Shown: positions 18,035 to 28,048 of the stretch, piece by piece
How positions within the stretch are numbered: position 1 is the stretch's first letter
Layout: each line of letters opens with the position of its first letter
NCBI RefSeq assembly: GCF_019654975.1
Contig: NZ_BPEW01000020.1
Coordinates: 1-64,000, forward strand
DNA: 64,000 bases
Direction of reading: 5' to 3'
Source: Shewanella sp. c952
Lineage (GTDB): Bacteria; Pseudomonadota; Gammaproteobacteria; Enterobacterales; Shewanellaceae
Notes under the pieces: model-generated
Told to the model about the DNA's origin: nothing
Seen by the model: the letters and a program-made list of their open reading frames with translations, nothing else
Databases searched by the model: none
Position numbers and translations under genes: made by a program

Positions 18035-18991
18035 ATGAGCCATTTTAATTCAGACAAAATTCAAATCGGAATAAGTGCATGTTTATTGGGCGAGAAGGTT
18101 CGTTTCGACGGCGGCCATAAAGCCTCAAGCTATTGCCGCAAAGAGATCGCTGAACATTTTGAATATGTGCCCGTTTGCCCTGAAATGGCAATTGGCATGG
18201 GTGCACCAAGAAAGTCGATACGCCTTGAAAAAGATGGCGATATCATATTTGTTAAAAGTGCAGATGGTTCTATAGATGTTACCGACAAACTTAATGAGTT
18301 TAGCGATAAGAAAGTGGCACAACTCGATTTCCTCGGCGGCTATATCTTGTGCGCAAAATCTCCAACGTGTGGAATGGAACGTGTAACCGAATACAAGTTT
18401 GGTACCAATAATGGTTGGAAATCAGGTGTTGGGGTTTACGCGCGTAAACTGATGGAACGTTATCCGTTGTTGCCCGTTGAAGAGGAAGGGCGATTACATG
18501 ACCTACCAATTCGCGAGAACTTCTTTACCCGTGTTTATGCTTATCATGACTGGCATTGCTTGCAAGCATCTGGTTTTACCAAGAGTAATATTCTCGATTT
18601 TCACGCTCGCTATAAATACATGTTGATGGCTCATAACCCAAAGCTTTACCGCGAGCTCGGTCCTCTGTTAGCGGACATGAGTGGTGACTTGAACAAGATC
18701 GCTGATACCTATTTCACTCACTTCATGCAGATCTTAAAGGTCAAAGCGACTCGAAAGAACCACACCAGTGCGCTGCAACATATGCAGGGATATTTTAAAA
18801 AGCACCTGTCGAGCTCGCAAAAGGCAGAGTTAACAGAAGCAATCTTAAAGTACAACCAAGGGCTACAGCCTATCTTGGTGCCAATGACCTTAATTAACCA
18901 TTATTTGCGTGAGTTTCCAACGCCGTATATTGAAAAGCAGGTTTACCTTAACCCGCATCCACAAGAGCTCAAGCTACGCTACGCGTATTAA
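18035..18991 (+). CDS. DUF523 and DUF1722 domain protein
   Basis: Two-domain protein of 318 residues: DUF523 (about 8-150), with conserved cysteines in ISACLLGEKVRFDGGHK and CAKSPTCGMERV, then DUF1722/YbgA-like (about 190-305), an all-helical domain with FHARYKYMLMAHN. In many proteobacteria, including E. coli ybgA next to phrB, this domain is linked to photolyase, and here the photolyase lies two genes downstream. Its biochemical role is unknown; the cysteines could bind metal or act in redox. First gene of the photolyase-lipid operon. Confidence 0.88.
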   Translation: MSHFNSDKIQIGISACLLGEKVRFDGGHKASSYCRKEIAEHFEYVPVCPEMAIGMGAPRKSIRLEKDGDIIFVKSADGSIDVTDKLNEFSDKKVAQLDFLGGYILCAKSPTCGMERVTEYKFGTNNGWKSGVGVYARKLMERYPLLPVEEEGRLHDLPIRENFFTRVYAYHDWHCLQASGFTKSNILDFHARYKYMLMAHNPKLYRELGPLLADMSGDLNKIADTYFTHFMQILKVKATRKNHTSALQHMQGYFKKHLSSSQKAELTEAILKYNQGLQPILVPMTLINHYLREFPTPYIEKQVYLNPHPQELKLRYAY

Positions 18992-19049
18992 TGGATTAGC
19001 GAGTGATTGTCATCTGGATAAAGTCAGTAAACATCAGTGGGGAGGGATC

Positions 19050-20015
19050 ATGACTCAGCTTAAGGCAGAAACAACAGCTGAAGCCTGGTTTAGTATCGGT
19101 GAAGCGGCAGAGCAAACAGGGGTAAACCCTGTGACGTTAAGAGCTTGGCAGCGACGTTTCGGTATTGTAATCCCCAAGCGTACAGCCAAAGGTCACAGAC
19201 TATATAACCAAACACACATAGATCAAATTGTAGAGGTTCTAGGTTGGCTCGATAAGGGCGTTGCGATAAGTAAAGTGAAGCCACTACTGAAAGGCGCCGC
19301 TTCTGGATCCCAGCAAACCTTTACCAGTTCGACTTTAGTCAATGCTGATGAGCAAGTGAGTTTCTGGCAGATGAATATTAGCTACTTGAATCAATGCTGT
19401 ATCGGCCTTGATGGCAGTGGATTACATCGCAAACTTAGCGAACTGACAGCCATCTACCCATTTAATGTACTAGAAACTTGCCTGTTTTTACCTTGGCTAG
19501 CTGATTTTAGCAAAAGTTCAGCAATAAGCTGTGAGGATAAAATTGTTCAAGTGTGGTTGGCAAGAGAGTTAGCGGATGCTTTCTCTGCAAGGCGTTTAGC
19601 GTTATTGGAGGGTAATAACCCTGCAATATTACTGCTGAGCTTTGGCGATGTGGATGGCTGGCAGCCAATGCTGCTGTCAGCAGAGCTCAGTGCGAACAAT
19701 ATTAAACATCAGCAGCTTACGATTAGTGAGCTTGAGCAGGCCTCAAAGCTGATTGAGCGGATCGGTTGTCAACAAGTGTTGCTCGTTGCCCCGCCTAAAT
19801 TTAACCCGGAAGATGCGCAAACCGTTCAGTTGTTACGAAAAAAACTGCTAAGTAAAAAACAACAAGTTGAACTGTACTTGTGGGGCATCAACGCCCCAAG
19901 TAATAACAGTCTTTTAGGGTTAACCAGTGTCTCCATGCAGCAGTTATCAAGCAATACATTAGCGGCAGAAACTGCAACTAAAATGAATAATGAGAGAGAT
20001 GCAAATGACAGTTAA
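19050..20015 (+). CDS. MerR-family regulator with degenerate B12-binding-like sensor
   Basis: Transcriptional regulator of 321 residues. Residues 12-80 are a MerR winged helix (SIGEAAEQTGVNPVTLRAWQ). The architecture then matches LitR/CarH light sensors: a helical middle part (about 105-185) and a Rossmann-like part (about 190-305). The B12-ligating motif ExHxxG appears to be replaced by GDVDGW (199-204), so cobalamin probably does not bind in the usual way. GGGGAGG directly precedes the ATG at 19050. It overlaps the photolyase start, so it likely controls the operon that contains it. Light, singlet oxygen or another signal is possible. Confidence 0.82.
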   Translation: MTQLKAETTAEAWFSIGEAAEQTGVNPVTLRAWQRRFGIVIPKRTAKGHRLYNQTHIDQIVEVLGWLDKGVAISKVKPLLKGAASGSQQTFTSSTLVNADEQVSFWQMNISYLNQCCIGLDGSGLHRKLSELTAIYPFNVLETCLFLPWLADFSKSSAISCEDKIVQVWLARELADAFSARRLALLEGNNPAILLLSFGDVDGWQPMLLSAELSANNIKHQQLTISELEQASKLIERIGCQQVLLVAPPKFNPEDAQTVQLLRKKLLSKKQQVELYLWGINAPSNNSLLGLTSVSMQQLSSNTLAAETATKMNNERDANDS

Positions 20016-21477
20016 AGCTGTAAATACACTTGTATGGTTTCGTAATGACTTACGCGTACAAGACAATCAAAACTTAGTTGCTGCCTGTGAACATGCACAG
20101 CGTGAAGGTCACTCTGTTAGATCACTATTTATTGCGACTCCAATGCAATGGCAACAACATGACGTTGCTCCAATTCAGTTAGATTTTGTTGAAAGACAGC
20201 TTAACCAACTTGCGGCGTCGCTGGCAGCACTTGGGATCCCGCTAGATGTTTATCAGCTAGATAGCTTCCAGCAGATCCCAGATTATCTCGTGCAATACAC
20301 AACTCAATGGCAGGTCGATTACGTGTTTGCCAGCTGCGAGCCTGAATATAATGAGCAGCAAAGAGATCTGGCCGTTGCCGATAAAGTCGAGCTGGTGCTC
20401 TGTCAGCAGCACTGTTTGATCGCGCCGTTAACCGTGCTCAACTTGTCGGCAGAGATGTACAAAGTATTTACCCCATTTGCTAAAAAATGGCGCGCAATAG
20501 CGAGTCGAAGCGCTATCTATACCATTGCTCCACCCACGCCTATTGGTGCGCCATTACTAATCAATGACAAAATCACCCTCCATTGCGACAAGGTATCCAG
20601 TGATGCTTGGGCGGTTGGCGAAGAGGCCGCACTCACACAATTACGTCAGTTTGCTTTGACAAAAATGGCAGACTACCAAGCAAGCCGAGACTTTCCTGCT
20701 ATTGATGGTACCAGTCAAATTTCAGCTTATTTAGCGATTGGCATCATTAGCGCACGGCAGTGTGTTGTGGCGTTGCTTAGTCATTATCCTGATGCTTTGA
20801 TTGATGATAAAAGTCCTGGTCGCTGCTGGTTAAATGAGATTATTTGGCGAGAATTTTATCGACATCTGTTGGTAGCATTTCCTCGATTATCAAAAGGGCA
20901 AAGCTTTAACGTCTTAGCTGACAACATTGCTTGGAGAAACAATGAGCTGGAGTTTAAAGCATGGTGTGACGGTAACACTGGCTATCCGTTGGTAGATGCC
21001 GCTATGCGTCAATTAAACCAAACTGGCTGGATGCACAATCGTTTGCGGATGGTAGTTGCCAGCTTTCTTACCAAACACCTACTCATAGACTGGCGTTGGG
21101 GAGAGCGTTACTTCAGACAGAAACTCATTGACGGTGATCTGGCGGCCAATAATGGCGGTTGGCAGTGGTCTGCTGGAACCGGTTGCGATGCGCAGCCCTA
21201 TTTCAGAGTATTTAATCCTATATCTCAGTGCGAAAAGTTTGATCCAACGGGTAGGTTTATTCGTAACTACTTACCAGAGCTTGAAGCGGTAGATTTAAAG
21301 TTAATTCATAAACTTAAAATACCTAATCAAGCAGAACTTTTTTCAAATAAAAGCTATATTTACCCTATCGTCGAGCATAAATTTGCCCGCGAAAGAGCAT
21401 TGAAAGAGCTAGCGGCAATGAAGCGCGGAGTTAGCCAAGTGGAAGTGGTAGATCTAGACAAGGAGATTTTCGGATGA
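20005..21477 (+). CDS. phrB: Deoxyribodipyrimidine photolyase (class I CPD photolyase)
   Basis: Blue-light-driven repair enzyme for cyclobutane pyrimidine dimers, about 490 residues. The N-terminal alpha/beta antenna domain starts VWFRNDLRVQDN. The C-terminal FAD domain shows DGTSQISAYLAIG, WREFYRHLL, the dimer-binding/FAD loop TGWMHNRLRMVVASFLTK and the stretch WQWSAGTGCDAQPYFRVFNP characteristic of class I CPD photolyases. It overlaps the end of the MerR gene. Three ATGs lie close together (19990, 19999, 20005); I prefer 20005 because GAGAGA sits five bases upstream. The stop overlaps the next gene's ATG by ATGA. Confidence 0.93.
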   Translation: MTVKAVNTLVWFRNDLRVQDNQNLVAACEHAQREGHSVRSLFIATPMQWQQHDVAPIQLDFVERQLNQLAASLAALGIPLDVYQLDSFQQIPDYLVQYTTQWQVDYVFASCEPEYNEQQRDLAVADKVELVLCQQHCLIAPLTVLNLSAEMYKVFTPFAKKWRAIASRSAIYTIAPPTPIGAPLLINDKITLHCDKVSSDAWAVGEEAALTQLRQFALTKMADYQASRDFPAIDGTSQISAYLAIGIISARQCVVALLSHYPDALIDDKSPGRCWLNEIIWREFYRHLLVAFPRLSKGQSFNVLADNIAWRNNELEFKAWCDGNTGYPLVDAAMRQLNQTGWMHNRLRMVVASFLTKHLLIDWRWGERYFRQKLIDGDLAANNGGWQWSAGTGCDAQPYFRVFNPISQCEKFDPTGRFIRNYLPELEAVDLKLIHKLKIPNQAELFSNKSYIYPIVEHKFARERALKELAAMKRGVSQVEVVDLDKEIFG

Positions 21478-22007
21478 CAGCAAGTGCAGATTCACTAAAC
21501 CACGACACTCTGAATGTTTTGCCAAACAAAACTAAAGATTCAGCTGTTCAAGTAGATGAGCGGTTGTTAGGCACCGATGCATTGCCGCTTGAGATTATAG
21601 AGCGCTTTGTTTCTGTGTATCAAAAATTAAACAAAGACAATCTCGAGCTGCTCAATGAGATCTACTCAGATGACATCCGCTTTAGTGATCCACTACATAA
21701 GATCGCCGGCCTCAATGCATTAACGGATTATTTTAAAACACTATATCAAAATGTTGAGTCGATAGACTTCGTTATCCATCAAGTGATCCGCGATGACAGC
21801 ACCGCAGCATTGAAATGGACTATGAACCTTGTTCATCCCAAGTTAAACGCGGGTAATGGCATTAGTGTTGAGGGCGTTAGTTTACTGACATTTGATGGCA
21901 AAATTAACCAGCATCAAGACTATTTTGACTTAGGCGCTATGCTCTATGAGCAATTGCCGATAGTGGGTGGCTTGATTGGTTTTATTAAGTCTAAGGTTGC
22001 CAAATGA
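21474..22007 (+). CDS. SnoaL/NTF2-like protein of the photolyase operon
   Basis: Protein of 177 residues with an NTF2-like (SnoaL) domain at about 35-165: a helix pair followed by a curved sheet, with NEIYSDDIRFSDPLHKIAGL typical of the fold's cone pocket. A short disordered-looking N-terminus precedes it. Such domains bind small hydrophobic ligands or catalyse isomerisation; here the substrate is unknown. It overlaps photolyase by four bases upstream (ATGA) and the SDR downstream in the same way, indicating translational coupling. AAGGAG lies about ten bases before its start. Confidence 0.83.
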   Translation: MTASADSLNHDTLNVLPNKTKDSAVQVDERLLGTDALPLEIIERFVSVYQKLNKDNLELLNEIYSDDIRFSDPLHKIAGLNALTDYFKTLYQNVESIDFVIHQVIRDDSTAALKWTMNLVHPKLNAGNGISVEGVSLLTFDGKINQHQDYFDLGAMLYEQLPIVGGLIGFIKSKVAK

Positions 22008-22858
22008 ATCCTTCAGCCTCCGCCTCGCAGCAACAAAAAACAGTACTGATCACCGGTGCTAGCTCTGGTATTGGTTTACAGCTTGCCAGTGACTATCTGC
22101 AGCAAGGTTGGAAAGTATTTGCTTGTGGCCGTAATAAACAAGGGCTGGACAAGCTAGTTGGTGCAGAGAAACTACTGTTTGATATTAATGATATTGATGC
22201 GATAAAGGCTGAGGCTGAGCGCCTTCAAAATGGTGACTTTGCAAATCTGGACTTGGTGATTCTCAATGCGGGTACATGTGAATACGTAGACGATGCATTG
22301 CACTTTGACTCTGCATTGTTTGAGCGAGTTATCCGTACTAATGTTATCTCGATGGGTCACTGTATCAGTGCCTTTTTACCGCTGATGTCTGGCGGCAGCC
22401 AGCTGGCTTTAATGGGCTCAAGCGCTGTTTACTTACCGTTTCCAAGAGCAGAAGCCTATGGTGCTTCAAAAGCGGCTGTGCAATACCTCGCTAGTAGCCT
22501 TGCACTTGATTTAAAGCCACATGGGATTGGGGTAAGCGTTATCTGTCCTGGTTTTGTGAAGACACCATTAACAGATAAAAATGACTTTGCAATGCCGATG
22601 CAACAAACGCCGCAGCAAGCATCTATTGCTATTCGAAAAGGCTTAGCGAAGGGTCAGCAAGAGATACACTTTCCACTTCGTTTCACTCTACTTTTAAAAT
22701 TTATCTCACTATTACCACGAGGGGTTTGGCAAAAGTTAGTGCAACCAAAGCATGATGAATCATCAGCTATTGATACAAACAACTCACAACATGATGTTAA
22801 TGAGCATGGCCAAAGTAGCCGCTCAAATACCCCTACAGAGAATAGGAAGGTGCGCTAA
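22004..22858 (+). CDS. Short-chain dehydrogenase/reductase
   Basis: NAD(P)-dependent oxidoreductase of 284 residues. The Rossmann nucleotide-binding motif is TGASSGIG (about 18-25), NAG is present (LNAGT), and the catalytic triad is seen as Ser in MGSSAVY and Tyr/Lys in YGASK (about 154-158). The C-terminal 30 residues are polar and low complexity. Substrate unknown; in this operon a lipid or fatty-acyl intermediate is the most natural guess. Its stop codon overlaps the start of the amine oxidase gene by one base. Confidence 0.88.
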   Translation: MNPSASASQQQKTVLITGASSGIGLQLASDYLQQGWKVFACGRNKQGLDKLVGAEKLLFDINDIDAIKAEAERLQNGDFANLDLVILNAGTCEYVDDALHFDSALFERVIRTNVISMGHCISAFLPLMSGGSQLALMGSSAVYLPFPRAEAYGASKAAVQYLASSLALDLKPHGIGVSVICPGFVKTPLTDKNDFAMPMQQTPQQASIAIRKGLAKGQQEIHFPLRFTLLLKFISLLPRGVWQKLVQPKHDESSAIDTNNSQHDVNEHGQSSRSNTPTENRKVR

Positions 22859-24132
22859 TGGAAACGATTGATAACAGTAATCGTAAAAGAATTGCCATTG
22901 TAGGTTCAGGGATCTCAGGCCTTACTTGCGGACATATTTTATCGCAAAAACATGATGTGAGTGTATTTGAAGCTAATGACTATATCGGTGGTCACACCGC
23001 CACCATCGATGTTGAAAAAGACGGTAAACAATACGCCATTGACAGTGGTTTTATCGTCTTTAATGACCGAACCTACCCAAGGTTTGAGCAGCTTTTAGCC
23101 CGCTTAAACGTTAACGCTTTGGCGACAGAGATGAGCTTTAGCGTGCACAACTCACTGACCCAGCTTGAATATAATGGTAATACGCTAACAAGCTTGTTTG
23201 CGCAAAAACGTAATATCTTTCGCCCACGCTTCTGGCTATTTATTAGAGAAATTTTACGTTTTAACAAGCTGTGTAAACAAGCATTTGTCGACGACAGATA
23301 CGATTACCAAACACTCGGTGATCTGCTTGAAAAAGAACGCTTTAGTGAATTCTTTAGCCTGCACTATATCCTGCCTATGGGCGCTGCTATTTGGTCCTCA
23401 AGCATCGATGACATGAAGGCATTTTCATTACGTTTCTTCATTCAGTTCTTTCAAAATCACGGCTTGCTAAACATTACCGACAGACCGCAGTGGTACGTAT
23501 TAGAAGGTGGTTCACGTAGCTATATACCTGACCTTATTGCACCGTTTAAATCTGCAATTCACCTTAATAGCCCGGTGAGCGCAATAGTGCGCAGTGACGA
23601 TGGCGTCAAGCTGCAGGTCAATGACCAATGGTTAGAATTTGACGAGGTGGTACTTGCCTGTCATAGCGACCAAGCACTCGGCATGCTGAGTGATGCCAGT
23701 GAAGATGAAGTTAACGTATTAAGTCAGCTTGCTTACCAAAATAATGAAGTGGTTTTGCACTGCGACGAGTCTTTATTACCAAAGCGCAAGGCTGCTTGGG
23801 CCAGTTGGAATTATCGCTTAGATGGCGATACTCGCAAACAAGCGTCGGTCACTTATAACATGAATATTTTGCAGCGCTTGCCCAGCGATGCGCCAACCTT
23901 CTGTGTAACGCTTAATCAGTCTGAACTTATCGATAAAAGCAAAGTGCTGCGGGTATTTAACTATTCGCACCCAGTATTTAATGAGCAAACGATGCAGGCT
24001 CAGTCGCAGCGAACGCTGATTTCTGGCGTGAATAACACCCACTTTGCGGGAGCTTACTGGTACAACGGCTTTCATGAAGATGGTGTGCATAGTGCCTTTG
24101 ATGTGTGTGAATCATTTGGGCTGCAGCTATGA
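22858..24132 (+). CDS. FAD-dependent amine-oxidase-like oxidoreductase
   Basis: Flavoprotein of 424 residues with an N-terminal dinucleotide-binding motif [15 protein letters not shown] followed by [13 protein letters not shown], the standard start of the flavin amine oxidase/phytoene desaturase superfamily. The middle part contains [12 protein letters not shown] and the C-terminus [16 protein letters not shown], which closes the FAD site. Homologues next to Cfa-type methyltransferases are often annotated as cyclopropane fatty acid synthesis proteins, and in Rhodobacter a protein of this kind acts as a fatty-acyl desaturase in furan fatty acid synthesis (from memory). Acting on membrane acyl chains is therefore a reasonable inference. 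Confidence 0.87.
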   Translation: METIDNSNRKRIAIVGSGISGLTCGHILSQKHDVSVFEANDYIGGHTATIDVEKDGKQYAIDSGFIVFNDRTYPRFEQLLARLNVNALATEMSFSVHNSLTQLEYNGNTLTSLFAQKRNIFRPRFWLFIREILRFNKLCKQAFVDDRYDYQTLGDLLEKERFSEFFSLHYILPMGAAIWSSSIDDMKAFSLRFFIQFFQNHGLLNITDRPQWYVLEGGSRSYIPDLIAPFKSAIHLNSPVSAIVRSDDGVKLQVNDQWLEFDEVVLACHSDQALGMLSDASEDEVNVLSQLAYQNNEVVLHCDESLLPKRKAAWASWNYRLDGDTRKQASVTYNMNILQRLPSDAPTFCVTLNQSELIDKSKVLRVFNYSHPVFNEQTMQAQSQRTLISGVNNTHFAGAYWYNGFHEDGVHSAFDVCESFGLQL

Positions 24133-24896
24133 GCATTCAATTAAATAGTGGTGTTTATAAAGGCGATGTTAAGCATCGCCGCTATAGCCCGCGTAAGCAC
24201 GATTTTGACTACCAAATGGCAATGTTGGTGCTTGATCTAGATGAAGTTAACTTGATCGAACAGATGAGCTGGCTCTTTTCTGCAACAGGTTTTGCTCCCT
24301 TGCGCTTTAATCCAAATGATTACTTGAGAGCGACCAATCGAGACTCAGTCGGTTCAGCTAAAGTGAATGATTTAAAGGTAAAAGTGCTTGAGAAAATAGC
24401 AGTGCTTGGTGCAAAAACAACCTGTAATCGAGTGGTATTTGTCGGCCAGGTGCGTCACTTCGGGATCTACTTTAGCCCGATAAACTGCTTCTTTTGTTAC
24501 CAAGGTGATGAGCCTAAATATATGTTGGCGGAAGTCAGTAATACCCCTTGGAATCAACGTCACTATTACTTGGTTGATTTAGCGAACCCACAACCGAGTG
24601 ATAAGGCCTTTCATGTATCGCCGTTTATGGACTTAGACATGAAATATATTTGGCGCATTCAACCGCCCAACTCATCAGTGAAAGTGGGTATTGAAAACCG
24701 TAGTAGTCAAAAGTTATTTGATGCCAATTTGTGCTTGTTTAGGCGAGAGATGTCTCATCAGAGTTTACGGAAAATGTTACTGCAGTTTCCATTGATGACA
24801 CTGCGAATTGTGCAAGGGATCTATTGGCAAGCACTGAAAATTTTTATCAAGCGAGTGCCTTTTATTGGGCACCCCGGTAAGTCAGCGGAGAGATAA
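24129..24896 (+). CDS. DUF1365 protein
   Basis: Protein of 255 residues of the DUF1365 family. Recognisable pieces are the N-terminal [21 protein letters not shown], the FNPNDYLR region, and [17 protein letters not shown] in the second half. The family nearly always accompanies an amine oxidase and a Cfa-like methyltransferase, as here, but no biochemical activity is firmly known to me. It overlaps the amine oxidase gene by four bases (ATGA). Confidence 0.88.
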   Translation: MSIQLNSGVYKGDVKHRRYSPRKHDFDYQMAMLVLDLDEVNLIEQMSWLFSATGFAPLRFNPNDYLRATNRDSVGSAKVNDLKVKVLEKIAVLGAKTTCNRVVFVGQVRHFGIYFSPINCFFCYQGDEPKYMLAEVSNTPWNQRHYYLVDLANPQPSDKAFHVSPFMDLDMKYIWRIQPPNSSVKVGIENRSSQKLFDANLCLFRREMSHQSLRKMLLQFPLMTLRIVQGIYWQALKIFIKRVPFIGHPGKSAER

Positions 24897-24898
24897 TA

Positions 24899-26140
24899 AT
24901 GGAAAATATAGCAACTAAGAAAAATCTGGCGAGCGCGGGTTTACCGGATAATTTAGCCAAAAAGCTGTTTCTAAGTGTATTGCCTGCGCTAGCTGATGGG
25001 CACTTGAGTCTTATTGATGGAGACAGCAGTTATGAGTTCGGTAACAAAGACTCTGATCTGCATGCCACCTTGGTAGTGACTCATCCACGATTTTACCGAC
25101 AGATATTACTGTCGGGCTCTATTGGTGCAGGAGAGGCCTTTATTCAGCACCACTGGAGTAGCCCAGACTTGACCAAAGTGGTGCAGATTTTCGCTAGAAA
25201 TTTACCGCTACTCGATAAGCTTGAGCAGAAATTATCTTGGTTAACCACGCCATTTAGTCGACTTGGGCATCTGTTTAACCGTAACACTCAAGAGGGCTCA
25301 AAAAAGAATATTCTAGCGCATTACGACTTGGGTAATGACATGTACCAAGCGTTTTTAGATAAAGAGATGCTCTACTCTAGCGCGTTATATCCACACGCCG
25401 ATGCCTCGCTTGATGAGGCGCAGCAACATAAGCTTGAAACTATCTGCCAGCGATTGGATTTAAAAGCGGGGCAAACTCTGCTTGAAGTCGGCACGGGTTG
25501 GGGAGCATTAGCTATTTACGCGGCAAAACACTATGGCGTTAAAGTGACCACTACTACGATTTCAGATGCACAGTTTGAATACGCCAAAAGCCGAGTCGAA
25601 CAAGAGGGGTTAGCTGAGAGCGTTTGCTTGCTCAAAGATGATTACCGAATACTAACGGGTGAATACGACAGGGTGGTGTCCATCGAGATGATTGAAGCTG
25701 TGGGGCATGAGTTTTTGCCAGGGTTCTTTAAGAAACTTGAATCACTATTAAAGCCCAATGGTCGACTACTTATTCAGGCCATTACCATTGCTGATCAACG
25801 TTATAATAGTTACCGAAAAAGTGTCGACTTTATTCAGCGCTATATTTTCCCCGGTGGCTGCCTACCGTCAGTGACCCGCATGACGAACGAGTTAACCAAG
25901 CATACTGATTTTGTCACTTGGTCTGTTGATGACATGGGGCTCGACTACGCCAAGACCCTGAAAGATTGGCAGAATAACTTTGATGCTGCACTGCCAAAGA
26001 TCAAAGCGCTTGGCTATGGCGATGACTTTATCAGAATGTGGAAATTCTACCTTAGTTACTGTGAAGGCGGGTTCCTTGAGCGCACGACCAGCACGGTGCA
26101 TCTGGTTGCCGTTAGACCACAATATCGAACTGAGCTATAG
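24899..26140 (+). CDS. cfa: Cyclopropane-fatty-acyl-phospholipid synthase family methyltransferase
   Basis: SAM-dependent enzyme of 413 residues that adds a methylene or methyl group to unsaturated acyl chains of membrane phospholipids. An N-terminal lipid-binding domain (about 1-110) is followed by the catalytic Rossmann domain with AHYDLGNDMYQAFLD, the SAM motif LLEVGTGWGALAIYAA and the YIFPGGCLPS segment typical of Cfa. Alternative: a UfaM-type methyltransferase that makes branched or furan precursors rather than cyclopropane. GCGGAGAG lies ahead of the ATG, three bases after the DUF1365 stop. Confidence 0.92.
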   Translation: MENIATKKNLASAGLPDNLAKKLFLSVLPALADGHLSLIDGDSSYEFGNKDSDLHATLVVTHPRFYRQILLSGSIGAGEAFIQHHWSSPDLTKVVQIFARNLPLLDKLEQKLSWLTTPFSRLGHLFNRNTQEGSKKNILAHYDLGNDMYQAFLDKEMLYSSALYPHADASLDEAQQHKLETICQRLDLKAGQTLLEVGTGWGALAIYAAKHYGVKVTTTTISDAQFEYAKSRVEQEGLAESVCLLKDDYRILTGEYDRVVSIEMIEAVGHEFLPGFFKKLESLLKPNGRLLIQAITIADQRYNSYRKSVDFIQRYIFPGGCLPSVTRMTNELTKHTDFVTWSVDDMGLDYAKTLKDWQNNFDAALPKIKALGYGDDFIRMWKFYLSYCEGGFLERTTSTVHLVAVRPQYRTEL

Positions 26141-26147
26141 CGTTAAG

Positions 26148-26654
26148 ATGCTACTCGCTCGAATAGGAAAACTCACCACAACACAGCTGAATCTGATTAA
26201 TTTACTGATGTTTCAAGCTGTGTGGTGGTTATCTATCTTGTACCAGAACAGCGCAATAGCAATAAGCTCAGGGTTATTGCTGCTGCACTTTGCATTATCG
26301 AGTCATAGGCAATCAGATCTGCTGAGTATGGTTAAAGTGGTTGCTTGCGGGGTGATTATCGACTCGCTTCTTACCTATATGCAGCTGTTTGAGTTCCAAC
26401 AAATGCCATACTGGCTCGGGCTGCTTTGGTGCCACTTTGCTATAAGTCTGCGCTATAGCTTAGCTTTTACTCAAAGACTGCCTTTTTATATCAATGCGAT
26501 CCTTGGTGGTGTATTTGGTTGTATCAGTTACCTCGCCGGAGCACGCTTTGATGCGGTTGTGCTGCCACAAGAGTATTTAGCCAGTGTAATGATCCTATTT
26601 AGTGTCTGGCTCGTAATATTTCCTATATTTGTTATTGTCAGCAGGCAACGTTAA
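26148..26654 (+). CDS. DUF2878 integral membrane protein
   Basis: Small inner-membrane protein of 168 residues with about five or six hydrophobic segments; it matches DUF2878 in size, hydropathy (NLLMFQAVWWLSILYQ near the start) and operon position behind cfa. The ATG at 26148 lies 7 bp after the cfa stop; an open frame extends further upstream inside cfa but that part is a shadow. Function unknown. Confidence 0.78.
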   Translation: MLLARIGKLTTTQLNLINLLMFQAVWWLSILYQNSAIAISSGLLLLHFALSSHRQSDLLSMVKVVACGVIIDSLLTYMQLFEFQQMPYWLGLLWCHFAISLRYSLAFTQRLPFYINAILGGVFGCISYLAGARFDAVVLPQEYLASVMILFSVWLVIFPIFVIVSRQR

Positions 26655-26694
26655 AGCGTCAACCCGGCTGATATACCCTTACAGGAAGGTTATC

Positions 26695-27327
26695 ATGGGA
26701 TCCTCTCTCCTTTTTCGAGCTGCAATATGTTTTGCGGCCGCAATTAGCACTAACTCTGTGGCTCAACAGGGCTTTGATGAACCGCAGTTGCGCACTGTTG
26801 GCTCAACAGAGCTGCAGGCCCTACCTGCTAGCTCCCGGCTCGTTAACAGCAAAAACTCTGCGATGAACTCAACAGCAGAGCTAACGTCTCTCAAGGAAGT
26901 GGGCAGAGGTGAGATGGAATGGTGGTGGTTCACACTTTACCGAGCTCGTCTACTAACCGTAGATGGTGAATACCATCAAGGTACTTATCCAATGGTACTG
27001 GAGATTGAGTACTACCAAGATATCCCCAGTAAGCGCTTACTCGAAGCGACAGTCGACCAATGGCAACATTTGCAATTGGATCAAAGCCGTCAACTTCAGT
27101 GGCAAGCATCGCTTAGTGAACTATGGCCCGACGTGAACGAAGGAGACACCTTGAGTCTGCAAGTGCTAAGCCCCGAGAGTAGCCAGTTTTATTTTAACGG
27201 TAAGCCGTTAGAAGAGTTGATGCCGGAAGGCTTTAGCGAAGATTTTCTCGCGATTTGGTTATCATCTCAAACCAGCCGACCTGAATTACGTAAACAGCTG
27301 TTAGGGGAGATCGCATGCGAATGTTAA
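26695..27327 (+). CDS. Chalcone-isomerase-like periplasmic protein
   Basis: Secreted protein of 210 residues. A signal peptide (about 1-24, ending NSVAQ) leads to a domain that I assign to the bacterial chalcone-isomerase-like family from GRGEMEWWWFTLYRARLLT and the pattern LEIEYYQDIPSKRLLEAT near 110-125. Fatty-acid binding is known for related plant FAP proteins, which would suit a lipid-modifying operon, but this is inference. AGGAAGG lies six bases before the ATG at 26695. Its end overlaps the DUF3833 gene by 13 bp. Confidence 0.78.
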   Translation: MGSSLLFRAAICFAAAISTNSVAQQGFDEPQLRTVGSTELQALPASSRLVNSKNSAMNSTAELTSLKEVGRGEMEWWWFTLYRARLLTVDGEYHQGTYPMVLEIEYYQDIPSKRLLEATVDQWQHLQLDQSRQLQWQASLSELWPDVNEGDTLSLQVLSPESSQFYFNGKPLEELMPEGFSEDFLAIWLSSQTSRPELRKQLLGEIACEC

Positions 27328-27917
27328 GCAGCATCAATCAGTTTAAATCGAGTGTGCGGATCTCAACTCGCGTTAGCACTTTGCTTAAAGCGTTTGCTAT
27401 TTTCGGCACGGCTTTACTACTGAACGCCTGTAGCAGCCGTGATATAGAAGATTACCAAGACAGCACACCCGCGCTAGATTTGAAACAGTTCTTCAATGGG
27501 CCGCTAACGGCTCATGGAATAGTGCAAGATTATAGCGGTAATGTGGTGCGACGTTTTACCGTTGAGATGATCGCTAAATGGGACGGTGATGTCGGTGAGA
27601 TAAAGGAGTGGTTTGTCTATGATGATGGTGAGAAACAGATCCGTATTTGGAATATCACCAGCCTCGGCAATGGCAATTACACCGGTACTGCAAACGATAT
27701 TCTTGGCGAAGCTACTGGCCGTGCCGTAGGTATGGCATTGCAGTGGGAATACGAAATGATACTGCCGGTCGATGGCAGCGAATACCAAGTTCGCTTTGAT
27801 GATTGGATGTTTTTAGTGGATGAAAATACCATTATTAATCGCACCGATATTATTAAGTTTGGGATCACCATGGCTGAGGTGACCTTGGTGATCGCTAAAC
27901 AAAGCGATACAGAGTAA
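27315..27917 (+). CDS. DUF3833 lipoprotein
   Basis: Lipoprotein of 200 residues. A hydrophobic signal (about 25-38) ends in lipobox LLNAC, then SS at +2/+3, favouring outer-membrane sorting. The mature part matches DUF3833: FFNGPLTAHGIVQDYSGNVVRRF, WDGDVGEIKEWFVYDDGEK and FDDWMFLVDENTIINRT. The fold is probably lipocalin-like, which would fit transport or storage of an acyl product, but no function is proven. GGGGAG precedes its ATG. Confidence 0.87.
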   Translation: MRMLSSINQFKSSVRISTRVSTLLKAFAIFGTALLLNACSSRDIEDYQDSTPALDLKQFFNGPLTAHGIVQDYSGNVVRRFTVEMIAKWDGDVGEIKEWFVYDDGEKQIRIWNITSLGNGNYTGTANDILGEATGRAVGMALQWEYEMILPVDGSEYQVRFDDWMFLVDENTIINRTDIIKFGITMAEVTLVIAKQSDTE

Positions 27918-28048
27918 CGAAATCATTGATCTATTTTGGGCTAATCAATCCTCAATCAGTAGACACATTTTCTGGCAAAACATGGCTAACTTTTTTTAGA
28001 TATTTCATTTATGCTGCTAGCACTCGTCTATTTAAAAGGAATTTTTTA

